64,000 nucleotides of DNA from Tahibacter soli (GTDB taxonomy: Bacteria > Pseudomonadota > Gammaproteobacteria > Xanthomonadales > Rhodanobacteraceae): NCBI RefSeq assembly GCF_025717065.2, contig NZ_JAOVZO020000003.1, positions 620,001-684,000 of the forward strand. The letters run 5' to 3'. The position numbers and the translations under genes were made by a program. How positions within the stretch are numbered: position 1 is the first letter of the stretch; every line of letters starts with the position of its first letter. Below, piece after piece: positions 56,845 to 64,000 of this stretch. The notes under the pieces are model-generated. The model was not told where the DNA came from. It ran no database searches and saw only the letters and a list, made by a program, of their open reading frames with translations.

Positions 56845-58269
56845 TCAGAACTGGAAGTAGATGAACGCATGGTTGTTGCCCGGCGACAACACGATCAGGC
56901 ATAGCATCGCCGCGAGCAACAGGCCGACGACGACGGCGGGCAGGCGGCGGAACGCGCGCTCGGGATCGGTGTTGCGCAAGAGCGCCTGCACGAGCACGAG
57001 CAGTCCGAACACCGCGACCGCGAGGCGCTGTTCGAACGTCGTCGCCGCGAGGCCGGCCGACAGGCCGCCGACGTCGACGAGTGCGCGGCTGATCGCCCAG
57101 CCGTCGCCGAAGCCGCGCGCGCGGAACCACACCCACGCATACATGACCGCGACGAGCGTGATCGCGCCGTAGGCGAACGCGAGCGCGCGTCCGGCTTGGC
57201 GTCCGCCCGGCCACCAGTGCTCGCGCGCGTAGCGCTCGAGCGCGAGATAGCCGCCGTGCAGCGCGCCCCAGGCGACGAACGTCCACGCGGCGCCGTGCCA
57301 CAGCCCGCCGATCAGCATCGTCAGCATGAGGTTGCGATACGTTTTCCATTCGCCGCCGCGATTACCGCCGAGCGAGACGTACAGATAGTCGCGCAGCCAG
57401 CTCGACAGCGAGATGTGCCAGCGCCGCCAGAAGTCCGAAAAGCCGATCGCCGCATACGGGTTGCGGAAGTTGATCGGCAGCCGAAAACCGAGCGCGAGCG
57501 CGGCGCCGAGCGCACAGGTCGAGTAGCCGGCGAAGTCGCAGAAGATCTGGCCGCTGAACGCGATCATGCCGATCCATGCGCCGCTCGCGTTCGCATGTGC
57601 GGCGTCGTTGAACACGGCGTCTGCGACCGGCGCGAACACGGTGTCGGCGAGCACGATTTTTTCGAACAGGCCGAGCGTCAGAAACGCAAGGCCGAGGCCG
57701 AGTCCGTCGGCGCTCGTGCGGCGCGGCGTTTCGATCTGCTCGCGCATCTGCGTGAAGCGCACGATCGGGCCGGCGACGAGTTGCGGAAAGAAGCCGACGT
57801 ACAGCGCGTAGTCGCGCCAGTCCGGCGTCGGCGCGAATTTGCGGCGATAGACGTCGAAGCAGTACGACAGCGAGTGGAACGTATAGAACGAGATGCCGAT
57901 CGGCAGCACGATGTCGAGCCTGGGCGGCACGTAGACGACGCCGATCGTCGCGAGCGCCTGCGCGAGGCTGTCGAGCGCGAACGCGCTGTACTTGAAATAG
58001 CCCAGCACGACGAGATTGACGACGAGCGTCGCGACGACCCAGCGTTTGCGCGCCGCGGGCGCCTGCGCCGCGTCGATGCGCCGTGCGATCCACCAGTCGA
58101 GCGTGGTCGAGGCGATCAGCAGCAAGAGGAACGGCGGATTCCACGCGGCGTAGAACGCGTAGCTCGCGACCAGCAGGAAATTCTTGCGCGCGCCCCAGCC
58201 GGGCAACGCGTTGTAGCCGGCCAGGACGGCCGCGAAGAAGACCAGGAACGTGAACGAGTCGAACTGCAT
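56845..58269 (-). CDS. MBOAT family O-acyltransferase (AlgI/DltB-like)
   Basis: 474 residues with about ten hydrophobic helices. The AlgI/DltB signature runs through LPIGISFYTFHSLSYCFDVY, YALYVGFFPQLVAGPIVR, FSGQIFCDFAGYSTCALGAA and SDFWRRWHISLSSWLRDYLY. The catalytic His lies in LIGGLWHGAAWTFVAWGALH. It passes acetyl groups across the inner membrane to a periplasmic partner, here the protein encoded 1 base downstream. Substrate could be an exopolysaccharide or cell-wall polymer; no biosynthetic cluster is present. Confidence 0.92.
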   Translation of the reverse strand: MQFDSFTFLVFFAAVLAGYNALPGWGARKNFLLVASYAFYAAWNPPFLLLLIASTTLDWWIARRIDAAQAPAARKRWVVATLVVNLVVLGYFKYSAFALDSLAQALATIGVVYVPPRLDIVLPIGISFYTFHSLSYCFDVYRRKFAPTPDWRDYALYVGFFPQLVAGPIVRFTQMREQIETPRRTSADGLGLGLAFLTLGLFEKIVLADTVFAPVADAVFNDAAHANASGAWIGMIAFSGQIFCDFAGYSTCALGAALALGFRLPINFRNPYAAIGFSDFWRRWHISLSSWLRDYLYVSLGGNRGGEWKTYRNLMLTMLIGGLWHGAAWTFVAWGALHGGYLALERYAREHWWPGGRQAGRALAFAYGAITLVAVMYAWVWFRARGFGDGWAISRALVDVGGLSAGLAATTFEQRLAVAVFGLLVLVQALLRNTDPERAFRRLPAVVVGLLLAAMLCLIVLSPGNNHAFIYFQF

Positions 58270-58298
58270 CGATCACATGCTCGATTGCGACTCAACGA

Positions 58299-58326
58299 AA
58301 AACGCCGGCTCTTGAGCCGGCGTTTT
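58299..58326 (-). terminator. Intrinsic terminator of tRNA-Val
   Basis: AAAACGCCGGCT (58299-58310) pairs with AGCCGGCGTTTT (58315-58326) around CTTG. On the minus strand the stem runs into a T tract. It lies 16 bases past the tRNA 3' end and also between that tRNA and the MBOAT gene. Confidence 0.9.
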
Positions 58327-58342
58327 CGAGGATCTGCAATCC

Positions 58343-58417
58343 TGGTGGGCGCGACAGGGATCGAACCTGTGACCCCTACCATGTCAAGGTAGTGCTCTAC
58401 CGCTGAGCTACGCGCCC
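58343..58417 (-). tRNA. tRNA-Val (anticodon GAC)
   Basis: 75 bases with an encoded CCA. On the minus strand the acceptor GGGCGCG pairs with CGCGCCC. The D-arm is GCTCAGCGGTAGAGC, the anticodon loop TTGACAT (GAC) closes on CTACC/GGTAG, and the T-arm has GGTTCGATCCC. A single tRNA with its own terminator. Confidence 0.97.
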
Positions 58418-58550
58418 GGTGAAGGGGCGCGAAGAATAGCGAAGTCGTCTGCGGTGCACAAGCCTGTCGTGCATCGAATCGTCGACGTCGGCGAATTCGC
58501 CGTACGCCGACGGTGCGTCCCGATCCCTGCGCCGTCGAATAGGTCTTGAG

Positions 58551-58586
58551 GCTGATTTCAAATACACGTTCAGACTGATGTCAAAT
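58551..58586 (+). promoter_or_regulatory. Tandem 13-base direct repeats upstream of a TonB receptor gene
   Basis: GCTGATTTCAAAT (58551-58563) and ACTGATGTCAAAT (58574-58586) match at 11 of 13 positions and are spaced 23 bases apart, about two helical turns. They lie 63-98 bases before the ATG at 58649, a typical position for an operator or activator site. Regulator unknown; no classical Fur box is obvious. Confidence 0.45.
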
Positions 58587-58648
58587 CCTCGCAAGTGCGG
58601 ACAATCCCCCGGCGCGTTTAAGTCTTTTTTAACGATCGGGGGCCAGCG

Positions 58649-60778
58649 ATGCGTTCGACTTTGTTTACCAGCATTCTTTTTGCGCTTTCCACGCCGGCAA
58701 TGGCGGATACGTCGGTCGAGGCGGAGCTCGCCGGTGTCGCCACGACGGCGGAGAGCGAATCCGGTCCGGAGGCTGATTCCGCCGGTCCGCGCGGCGAGGC
58801 GCCGCTCGAGCAGATTCAGGTCACGGCGACGCGCACCGCGAAGTCGAACTTCGAGGTCGCGACCGCCGTCAGCGTCGTCGGCCGCGACGAGATCCGCGAA
58901 CTCGCGCCGCTGACCGTCGCCGACTACCTGCGCGCGCAGCCGGGCGCATTCGTGCAGGCGACGACGCCGGGCCAGGCGATTCCGATCATCCGCGGCCTCA
59001 AGGGCTCGGAAGTGCTGCACATCGTCGACGGCTTCCGTCTGAACACGGCGTTCTTCCGCAATTCGCCGAACCAGTATTTCGCGCTCGCCGACGCGCAGAA
59101 CGTCGACCGCCTCGAAGTCGTGCGCGGACCGTCGTCGAGCCTGTACGGTTCGGACGCGATGGGCGGCGTCGTCCAGGTGCTGACGCCGGAAGAACGTTTC
59201 GACGGCGGCAGCTGGAGCGGCCGCGGCCGCTTCCGCGCACAGTATACGAGTGGAGATCTCTCCAGCGTCGGCCGCATCCAGGGCGCGGCCGGCAAGGACG
59301 GCATTTCGATCGCCGGCGGCGTGACGGTGCAGGACGTCGGCCGGCGCGAACTCGGCGGCGACGGCGGCCGCCTGCCGAACAGCGATTTCAGTTCGCACGC
59401 GGCCGACGCGAAGCTGATCTGGTCGCCGGCGGAAGGCCACGAGCTCATGATCTCGGCGCAGTACCTGCAGCAGCCCAAGACCGCGCGCGTCGACGAGCTG
59501 ATCGCCGGTTTCGGCCAGACGCGTCCGAACTCGGTCGAGTTCTATTTCCAGCCGCAGGACCGCCTGTTCGCGCAGGTGCGCTACACGATCAGCGAAGCGA
59601 CGAGCTGGTTCGATCGCGCCGAATTCCACGTCGGCTACCAGAAGATCAACGACGACCGCCGCACGCGCGAATTCGGCACCGCGAACCGCGAACTCGAAGA
59701 GAACTCGAGCCGTCTGCGCGGCGCGACCGCGACGTTCGACAAGACGGTCGGCAATCACAGCTTCGTCTACGGCGCCGAGGCCTATTACGACACGATCGAC
59801 AGCTTCCGCGAGCGCCTGAACCTCAATACGAACGTCGTCAGCGCGCGCCCGTCGCGCTTCCCGGACGGCTCGACGATGGATAGCTTCGCCGTGTTCGCGA
59901 ACGACAGCATCGCGCTCGCGCCGCACTGGCAGCTCGACGTCGGCGGACGCTATTCGAGCTTCGACATCGAAATGCCGACGACGCCGCAAGGGCCGGGCGT
60001 CAAGCTCAGCCCCGACGACCTCACCGGCAACGCAGGCCTCACGTTCCGCGCGACCGATACGCTGCACGTCGTGAGCAACGTCGGCCGCGGCTTCCGCGCG
60101 CCGAACATCTTCGACCTCGGCGTGTTCGGCGACCGTCCGAGCAACCGCTTCGCCGTGCCGAACATCGACCTCAAGCCCGAAACGGTCGTCACCTGGGACG
60201 TCGGCCTCAAGTGGGACCAGCCGGGCGTGCAGGCCGAAGTGTTCCTGTGGAAGTCGAACTACAAGGACAAGATCACGTCGGTCGAAACCGGCGAGATCAC
60301 GCCGAGCGGACGCATCGTCGTGACGAACCGCAACGTCACCGATCTCGACCTGTGGGGCCTGGAAGCCGGCGCGCGCTGGTACTTCAACGAGAAGAGCCAG
60401 GCCTACGGCGTGATCAACTTCACGCGCGGCGAGGAAACCTACGCCGGCGCCACGTACGACGCCGACCGCGTGCCGCCGATCAACGGCCGTCTCGGCTTTC
60501 TGCATTATCTCAACGAAACGGTCAGCATCGACGCGTGGGCGCTGTACGCCACGCGACAGGATCGCCTGAGTCCGCGCGACCTGACCGACCCGCGCGTGAA
60601 CCCGCAGGGCACGGCCGGCTGGGCGACCGCGAACGTGCGTCTCGACTGGGAATTCGCGCAGGCCGCGACGCTCGGCCTGCGCCTGGAGAATCTCGGCGAC
60701 CGCCGCTATCGCGAACACGGTTCGGGTGCCGACGAAATGGGACGCAGCGCGAGCGTGATTCTCGACTGGGCGTTCTGA
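58649..60778 (+). CDS. TonB-dependent outer-membrane receptor (siderophore/haem type)
   Basis: 709 residues with signal peptide (MRSTLFTSILFALSTPAMA). After an acidic spacer, LEQIQVTATRTAKSNFEVAT is the TonB-box/plug entry. The plug continues through LTVADYLRAQPGAFVQ, IPIIRGLKGSEVLHIVDGFR and VDRLEVVRGPSSSLYGSDAMGG. The barrel ends ASVILDWAF with the terminal Phe. A central FRAPNIFDLGVFGDRPSNRF and DLKPETVVTWDVGLKW are the FRAP/NPNL-like segments of haem and catecholate receptors, so iron uptake is the best guess. A convergent esterase gene lies downstream. Ligand unknown. Confidence 0.92.
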   Translation: MRSTLFTSILFALSTPAMADTSVEAELAGVATTAESESGPEADSAGPRGEAPLEQIQVTATRTAKSNFEVATAVSVVGRDEIRELAPLTVADYLRAQPGAFVQATTPGQAIPIIRGLKGSEVLHIVDGFRLNTAFFRNSPNQYFALADAQNVDRLEVVRGPSSSLYGSDAMGGVVQVLTPEERFDGGSWSGRGRFRAQYTSGDLSSVGRIQGAAGKDGISIAGGVTVQDVGRRELGGDGGRLPNSDFSSHAADAKLIWSPAEGHELMISAQYLQQPKTARVDELIAGFGQTRPNSVEFYFQPQDRLFAQVRYTISEATSWFDRAEFHVGYQKINDDRRTREFGTANRELEENSSRLRGATATFDKTVGNHSFVYGAEAYYDTIDSFRERLNLNTNVVSARPSRFPDGSTMDSFAVFANDSIALAPHWQLDVGGRYSSFDIEMPTTPQGPGVKLSPDDLTGNAGLTFRATDTLHVVSNVGRGFRAPNIFDLGVFGDRPSNRFAVPNIDLKPETVVTWDVGLKWDQPGVQAEVFLWKSNYKDKITSVETGEITPSGRIVVTNRNVTDLDLWGLEAGARWYFNEKSQAYGVINFTRGEETYAGATYDADRVPPINGRLGFLHYLNETVSIDAWALYATRQDRLSPRDLTDPRVNPQGTAGWATANVRLDWEFAQAATLGLRLENLGDRRYREHGSGADEMGRSASVILDWAF

Positions 60779-60786
60779 CGCCGATG

Positions 60787-60815
60787 CGCGCGGTCGCCGT
60801 CACGGCGACCGCGCG
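60787..60815. terminator. Hairpin between the convergent TonB receptor and esterase genes
   Basis: A 13-bp perfect stem (60787-60799 with 60803-60815) has a TCA loop. It lies between the two convergent stops. No long T tract follows on either strand, so efficiency is uncertain. Confidence 0.55.
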
Positions 60816-61964
60816 TCAATTCGACGGCATCGCCTGCACGCGTTTGAGGCGATCGACGTAGTACGACAACGGCGTTTCCTCGTAGCGGTTCGCAAGCTCG
60901 AGCGCGCGTTCGGCCGCACGAACGGCATCGTCGCGGCGATCGAGCGACGCGTATGCGCGGGCCAGGCGATCCCACGCGCCCGGCGATTGCGGATCGATGT
61001 CGACGCCGCGCCGGACCAGCGCGAGACCTTCTTCTTTCCGGCCGGCCCCGATCGCTTCTTCGCCGAAGTCGGCATACACCTCGCCCGGCACCGGCAAAGC
61101 GGTGCCGACGGTTTTCGAGACGTCGGCGTAGTGCTTCTCGGCGTAGGCCAGACCTTTCGGCATCAGGTCCGGGTGATAGCGATAGCCGTCGTAGAGCCGG
61201 CGCAGGCCGTCGATCGTCGCGAGCAGCGACATGCCGCGATGCGTCTCGTCGGGGAACGCGCGCTCGTTCCAGCGCAGGCCCTTGGGCGCCTTCTTCAGCA
61301 CGCCGACGAGCGCGTCGTAGTCGGCGAGCGGTCGGCCCGAGTCGTCGGCGCGCGCGACGTACAGAAATGCATTCGTGGCTTTGTTCGCAGCGAGCGATTT
61401 TTCGAGCGCGTGCTGCGGCCAGTTGCCGTCCCAGTCGAGCGACGGCGCGAGCGCGAGATAGGCGCGGAACGGCGACGGTTCGCCGGCGAGGCAGTACAGC
61501 GCGAACAGGCCGCCGAGCGAGTGGCCGTGCAGCACGCGAAAGTCGTTCGTGCGCAGGTTGGCCTCGATCGTCGGAATCAGCTCGGCGGCGAGAAACTGCT
61601 TGAACCGGCTCGCGCCGCCGCCGCCGACCCAGGCTTCCCAGTCGGTCGGCGTGAAGTCGCGCATGCGCGAGGTGTTGTCGATGCCGACGACGATCAGCTC
61701 CGGAATCTCGCCGCTGTCGGACAGATAGTCGACCGTGGCCGTGACGGGCGCGAACTGCGATGGGGCGTCGAGCAGGTACAGCACCGGATAGCGCCGGTTT
61801 TCGGCCCAGCGATAGCTCGGCGGCAGATGCACGCGGTACGTGCGTTCTTCCGACAGCACGGTCGAATGGGTCCGGTGCGTCTGCCCGATCACGACCGGAT
61901 CGGCCGCGACGGCGCGGCCCGCGAGGCAGACGAACAGCAGCAGTGCGGCGATGCGAGCGATCAT
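60816..61964 (-). CDS. Exported alpha/beta-hydrolase esterase (esterase D / Fes-IroE-like) with C-terminal TPR
   Basis: 382 residues with a signal peptide (MIARIAALLLFVCLAGRAVA). The esterase domain (about 25-290) has YRVHLPPSYRWAENRRYPVLYLLD, ELIVVGIDNTSRMRDFTP, and the nucleophile elbow LHGHSLGGLFALYCLA (GHSLGG). A catalytic His is likely in DETHRGM. The last ~80 residues contain a TPR-like pair (DPQSPGAWDRLARAYASLDR). PF00756 members include enterobactin/salmochelin esterases; location beside a TonB receptor suggests hydrolysis of a ferric siderophore or related ester in the periplasm. The start is the ATG before the signal peptide; the longer frame lacks support. Confidence 0.87.
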   Translation of the reverse strand: MIARIAALLLFVCLAGRAVAADPVVIGQTHRTHSTVLSEERTYRVHLPPSYRWAENRRYPVLYLLDAPSQFAPVTATVDYLSDSGEIPELIVVGIDNTSRMRDFTPTDWEAWVGGGGASRFKQFLAAELIPTIEANLRTNDFRVLHGHSLGGLFALYCLAGEPSPFRAYLALAPSLDWDGNWPQHALEKSLAANKATNAFLYVARADDSGRPLADYDALVGVLKKAPKGLRWNERAFPDETHRGMSLLATIDGLRRLYDGYRYHPDLMPKGLAYAEKHYADVSKTVGTALPVPGEVYADFGEEAIGAGRKEEGLALVRRGVDIDPQSPGAWDRLARAYASLDRRDDAVRAAERALELANRYEETPLSYYVDRLKRVQAMPSN

Positions 61965-62050
61965 GCGACGACCTCCCCTGGGTTCGCCCGGAGCCGGGCG
62001 ACCGCGTCGACATGGTGCGCCGGAACCGCGTTTCAATGACGCCGCCCGCG

Positions 62051-62079
62051 TTGACAGGGCGGGGCGCGTGCACTAGTTT
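62051..62079 (+). promoter_or_regulatory. Candidate thrS promoter
   Basis: TTGACA (62051-62056), a perfect -35 consensus, is followed after 17 bases by TAGTTT (62074-62079), a 3-of-6 match to TATAAT at the key positions. Transcription would start near 62086 and give a leader of about 195 bases before thrS. Confidence 0.55.
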
Positions 62080-62154
62080 TGTGCGCGTCTGCGTCGCAGC
62101 CGCGACGCGCAACGAACGGGTGGCCCGCGCCAACGCGCCGGTCTAGGGTGTGAC

Positions 62155-62184
62155 ATGAGCACGCGAACTTTCTTTATCGGCTGA
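62155..62184 (+). CDS. Putative nine-residue leader peptide upstream of thrS
   Basis: An ATG at 62155 opens a nine-codon frame reading Met-Ser-Thr-Arg-Thr-Phe-Phe-Ile-Gly and ending in TGA (62182-62184). AGGGTG sits a few bases upstream as a possible ribosome-binding site. The stop is 26 bases before an intrinsic terminator. The Thr-Arg-Thr-Phe-Phe run would make ribosomes sensitive to charged tRNA-Thr or tRNA-Phe. This is inferred from position and sequence only. Confidence 0.55.
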   Translation: MSTRTFFIG

Positions 62185-62210
62185 CACTTCGCGCAGGCGC
62201 ACCTCGATGC

Positions 62211-62236
62211 AAGGGCGCGCGGCGCCCTTTTTATTG
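62211..62236 (+). terminator. Intrinsic terminator/attenuator in the thrS leader
   Basis: AAGGGCGC (62211-62218) pairs with GCGCCCTT (62222-62229) around a GCG loop, running into a T-rich tract (TTTTTATT). It stands 45 bases before the thrS ATG and after the leader ORF, a layout expected for transcription attenuation; alternatively it ends an unseen small RNA. Confidence 0.8.
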
Positions 62237-62280
62237 TCCGCGCCGCCGCCATAAGGCGACGCGGAAACGAGAGACGGAAC

Positions 62281-64000
62281 ATGGTTCACATCACGCTACC
62301 CGACGGCAGCCAGCGCGCGTTCGATCAACCGGTATCGGTGCAGGACGTCGCCGCGTCGATCGGCCCGGGCCTCGCCAAGTCGGCGCTCGCCGGCAAGGTC
62401 GACGGCAAGCTCGTCGACACGAGCTATCGCATCGACGCGGACGCCGCGCTCGAAATCGTCACCGAAAAGCACCCCGACGCGCTCGAGGTGATTCGCCACT
62501 CGACCGCGCATCTGCTCGCGCAGGCGACGCAGCGCCTGTTTCCCGACACGCAGGTCACGATCGGCCCGGTCGTCGACAACGGCTTCTACTACGACTTCGC
62601 GCGCAAGACGCCGTTCACGCCGGACGATCTCGACAAGATCGAAGCCGAAATGAAGAAGATTGCGGCCGAAGGGCTCGCGGTCGAGCGCTCGGTCATGCAG
62701 CGCGACGCCGCGGTCGACTTCTTCAAGAACAAAGGCGAGATCTACAAAGCCGAAATCATCGAGTCGATTCCGGCCAATGAAGATCTGTCGCTTTATTCAC
62801 AGGGCGAGTTCATCGATCTGTGCCGCGGCCCGCACGTGCCGAACACGAGCAGGCTCAAGGCGTTCAAGCTGATGAAGGTCGCCGGCGCGTATTGGCGCGG
62901 CGACGCCAAGAACGAGATGCTGCAGCGCGTCTACGGCACCGCGTGGCTCAACGACAAGGATCTCAAGGCGTATTTGACGCAGCTCGAGGAAGCCGAGAAG
63001 CGCGATCACCGCAAGATCGGCAAGGCGATGGACCTGTTCCATCTGCAGGAAGAAGCGCCGGGCCTCGTGTTCTGGCATCCGAAGGGCTGGTCGATCTGGC
63101 AGGTGGTCGAGCAGTACATCCGCAAGGTGTACCGCGACTCGGGCTACCAGGAAGTGCGCTGCCCGCAGATTCTCGACCAGACCCTGTGGCAGAAGACCGG
63201 CCACTGGGAAAACTACCGCGAGAACATGTTCACGACGGCGTCGGAGAACCGCGACTACGCGTTGAAGCCGATGAACTGTCCGGGCCACGTGCAGATCTTC
63301 AACCACGGCCTGCACAGCTACAAGGAACTGCCGATCCGCTACGGCGAGTTCGGCGCGTGCCATCGCAACGAGCCGTCGGGCGCGCTGCACGGCATCATGC
63401 GCGTGCGCGGCTTCACGCAGGACGACGGCCACATCTTCTGCATGGAATCGCAGATCGAGTCGGAAGTGACCGCGTTCCATCGACAGGCGATGAAGGTGTA
63501 CGCCGACTTCGGCTTCGCGGACATCGCGCTGAAGATCGCGCTGCGGCCGGACAAGCGCATCGGCTCGGACGAAACCTGGGACAAGGCCGAAAACGCGCTG
63601 CGTTCGGCGCTGCGCGCCTGCGGCGTCGAGTGGCAGGAGCTGCCGGGCGAGGGCGCGTTCTACGGCCCGAAGATCGAGTACCACATGAAGGACTCGATCG
63701 GGCGCGCGTGGCAGGTCGGTACGATGCAGGTCGACTTCTCGATGCCGGGCCGCCTCGGCGCCGAATACGTCGGCGAGGACTCTGCACGCCACGTGCCGGT
63801 GATGCTGCATCGTGCGATCGTCGGCTCGCTCGAGCGCTTCATCGGCGTGCTGATCGAACACCACGCGGGGCTGTTCCCGTCGTGGCTCGCGCCGGTGCAG
63901 GCGGTGGTCATGAACATCACGGACGCCCAGGCCGACCACGTCGAGCGCGCCGTGCAAGCCCTTGTTAAGCAAGGTTTCCGCGTAGAGGCGGATTTGCGAA
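62281..64000 (+). CDS. thrS: Threonyl-tRNA synthetase, truncated by the window edge
   Basis: 573 codons to the right edge, most of the roughly 640-residue protein. The N-terminal TGS domain ([14 protein letters not shown]) is followed by the editing domain, [15 protein letters not shown] to the [18 protein letters not shown] segment with its conserved His/Cys residues. The class II core has [15 protein letters not shown], whose Cys is a zinc ligand, [33 protein letters not shown] and [14 protein letters not shown]. The anticodon domain begins near [18 protein letters not shown]. The ATG follows GAGACGGAAC. It should head a thrS-infC-type operon beyond the window. Confidence 0.97.
   Translation, partial: MVHITLPDGSQRAFDQPVSVQDVAASIGPGLAKSALAGKVDGKLVDTSYRIDADAALEIVTEKHPDALEVIRHSTAHLLAQATQRLFPDTQVTIGPVVDNGFYYDFARKTPFTPDDLDKIEAEMKKIAAEGLAVERSVMQRDAAVDFFKNKGEIYKAEIIESIPANEDLSLYSQGEFIDLCRGPHVPNTSRLKAFKLMKVAGAYWRGDAKNEMLQRVYGTAWLNDKDLKAYLTQLEEAEKRDHRKIGKAMDLFHLQEEAPGLVFWHPKGWSIWQVVEQYIRKVYRDSGYQEVRCPQILDQTLWQKTGHWENYRENMFTTASENRDYALKPMNCPGHVQIFNHGLHSYKELPIRYGEFGACHRNEPSGALHGIMRVRGFTQDDGHIFCMESQIESEVTAFHRQAMKVYADFGFADIALKIALRPDKRIGSDETWDKAENALRSALRACGVEWQELPGEGAFYGPKIEYHMKDSIGRAWQVGTMQVDFSMPGRLGAEYVGEDSARHVPVMLHRAIVGSLERFIGVLIEHHAGLFPSWLAPVQAVVMNITDAQADHVERAVQALVKQGFRVEADLR

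Noticed and set aside
62085-62280. A T-box riboswitch in the thrS leader
   Set aside because: No T-box sequence (TGGNACCGCG-like) or specifier loop was seen; the leader has a short ORF and terminator instead.

Overview
The window is high-GC Gram-negative chromosomal DNA, most likely from the Xanthomonadales (Lysobacterales). The evidence is the petA-petB-petC-sspA-sspB order, a Trm112-like protein without zinc cysteines, a one-chain alpha+beta 2-oxoacid dehydrogenase E1, two TonB-dependent receptors (one Oar-like) and a DUF1631 protein. This is inference from gene content; no 16S rRNA is present. I see no prophage, IS element, CRISPR array or replication origin. Mobile-looking DNA is limited to short palindromic repeats.

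Layout. 1-5147: the tail of a probable S8 peptidase, a 5'-nucleotidase, three tandem paralogous exported helical-repeat proteins, then a tandem pair of unknown paralogues. 5158-13059: a polysaccharide deacetylase, glutaryl-CoA dehydrogenase, a secreted protein, a GNAT, a GST, the fused E1 and a cyclase-FHA protein. 13061-16922: a palindromic repeat, phoH / beta-propeller / ybeY, and two outer-membrane barrels. 17231-18804: an ABC-2 exporter. 19011-25576: a lipoprotein and two beta-helix proteins (minus) divergent from an ECF sigma factor and a Hanks-type kinase (plus). 25573-33916: miaB, a lytic transglycosylase, a DegS-like protease, the bc1 complex, sspA, sspB and a DUF3301 protein. 34061-37601: a kinase with a C-terminal SUMF1-like domain, followed by a double-FHA membrane protein. 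37611-47487: housekeeping genes (nadC, DUF1631, purEK, sodB, grxD, an SDR, marC, a bifunctional acyltransferase). 47733-64000: an Oar-like receptor, ppnN, tRNA-Asn, an orphan pseudopilin, uvrB, an MBOAT/SGNH-like pair, tRNA-Val, a TonB receptor with an esterase, and the 5' part of thrS behind a leader ORF and terminator.

Main points of interest. (1) sspB stops just before its ClpX-binding tail; the canonical LRVIK ending lies intact in the -1 frame after an AAAAAG run. (2) Four exported proteins from three separate loci end in the same short tail, roughly [IL]F[AT]xxF[ED]. (3) thrS is preceded by a promoter-like sequence, a nine-codon leader ORF and an intrinsic terminator. (4) A long composite palindrome occurs twice, 42 kb apart. 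(5) Phosphorylation signalling is dense: two Hanks kinases and two FHA proteins, one kinase lacking the usual catalytic-loop lysine.
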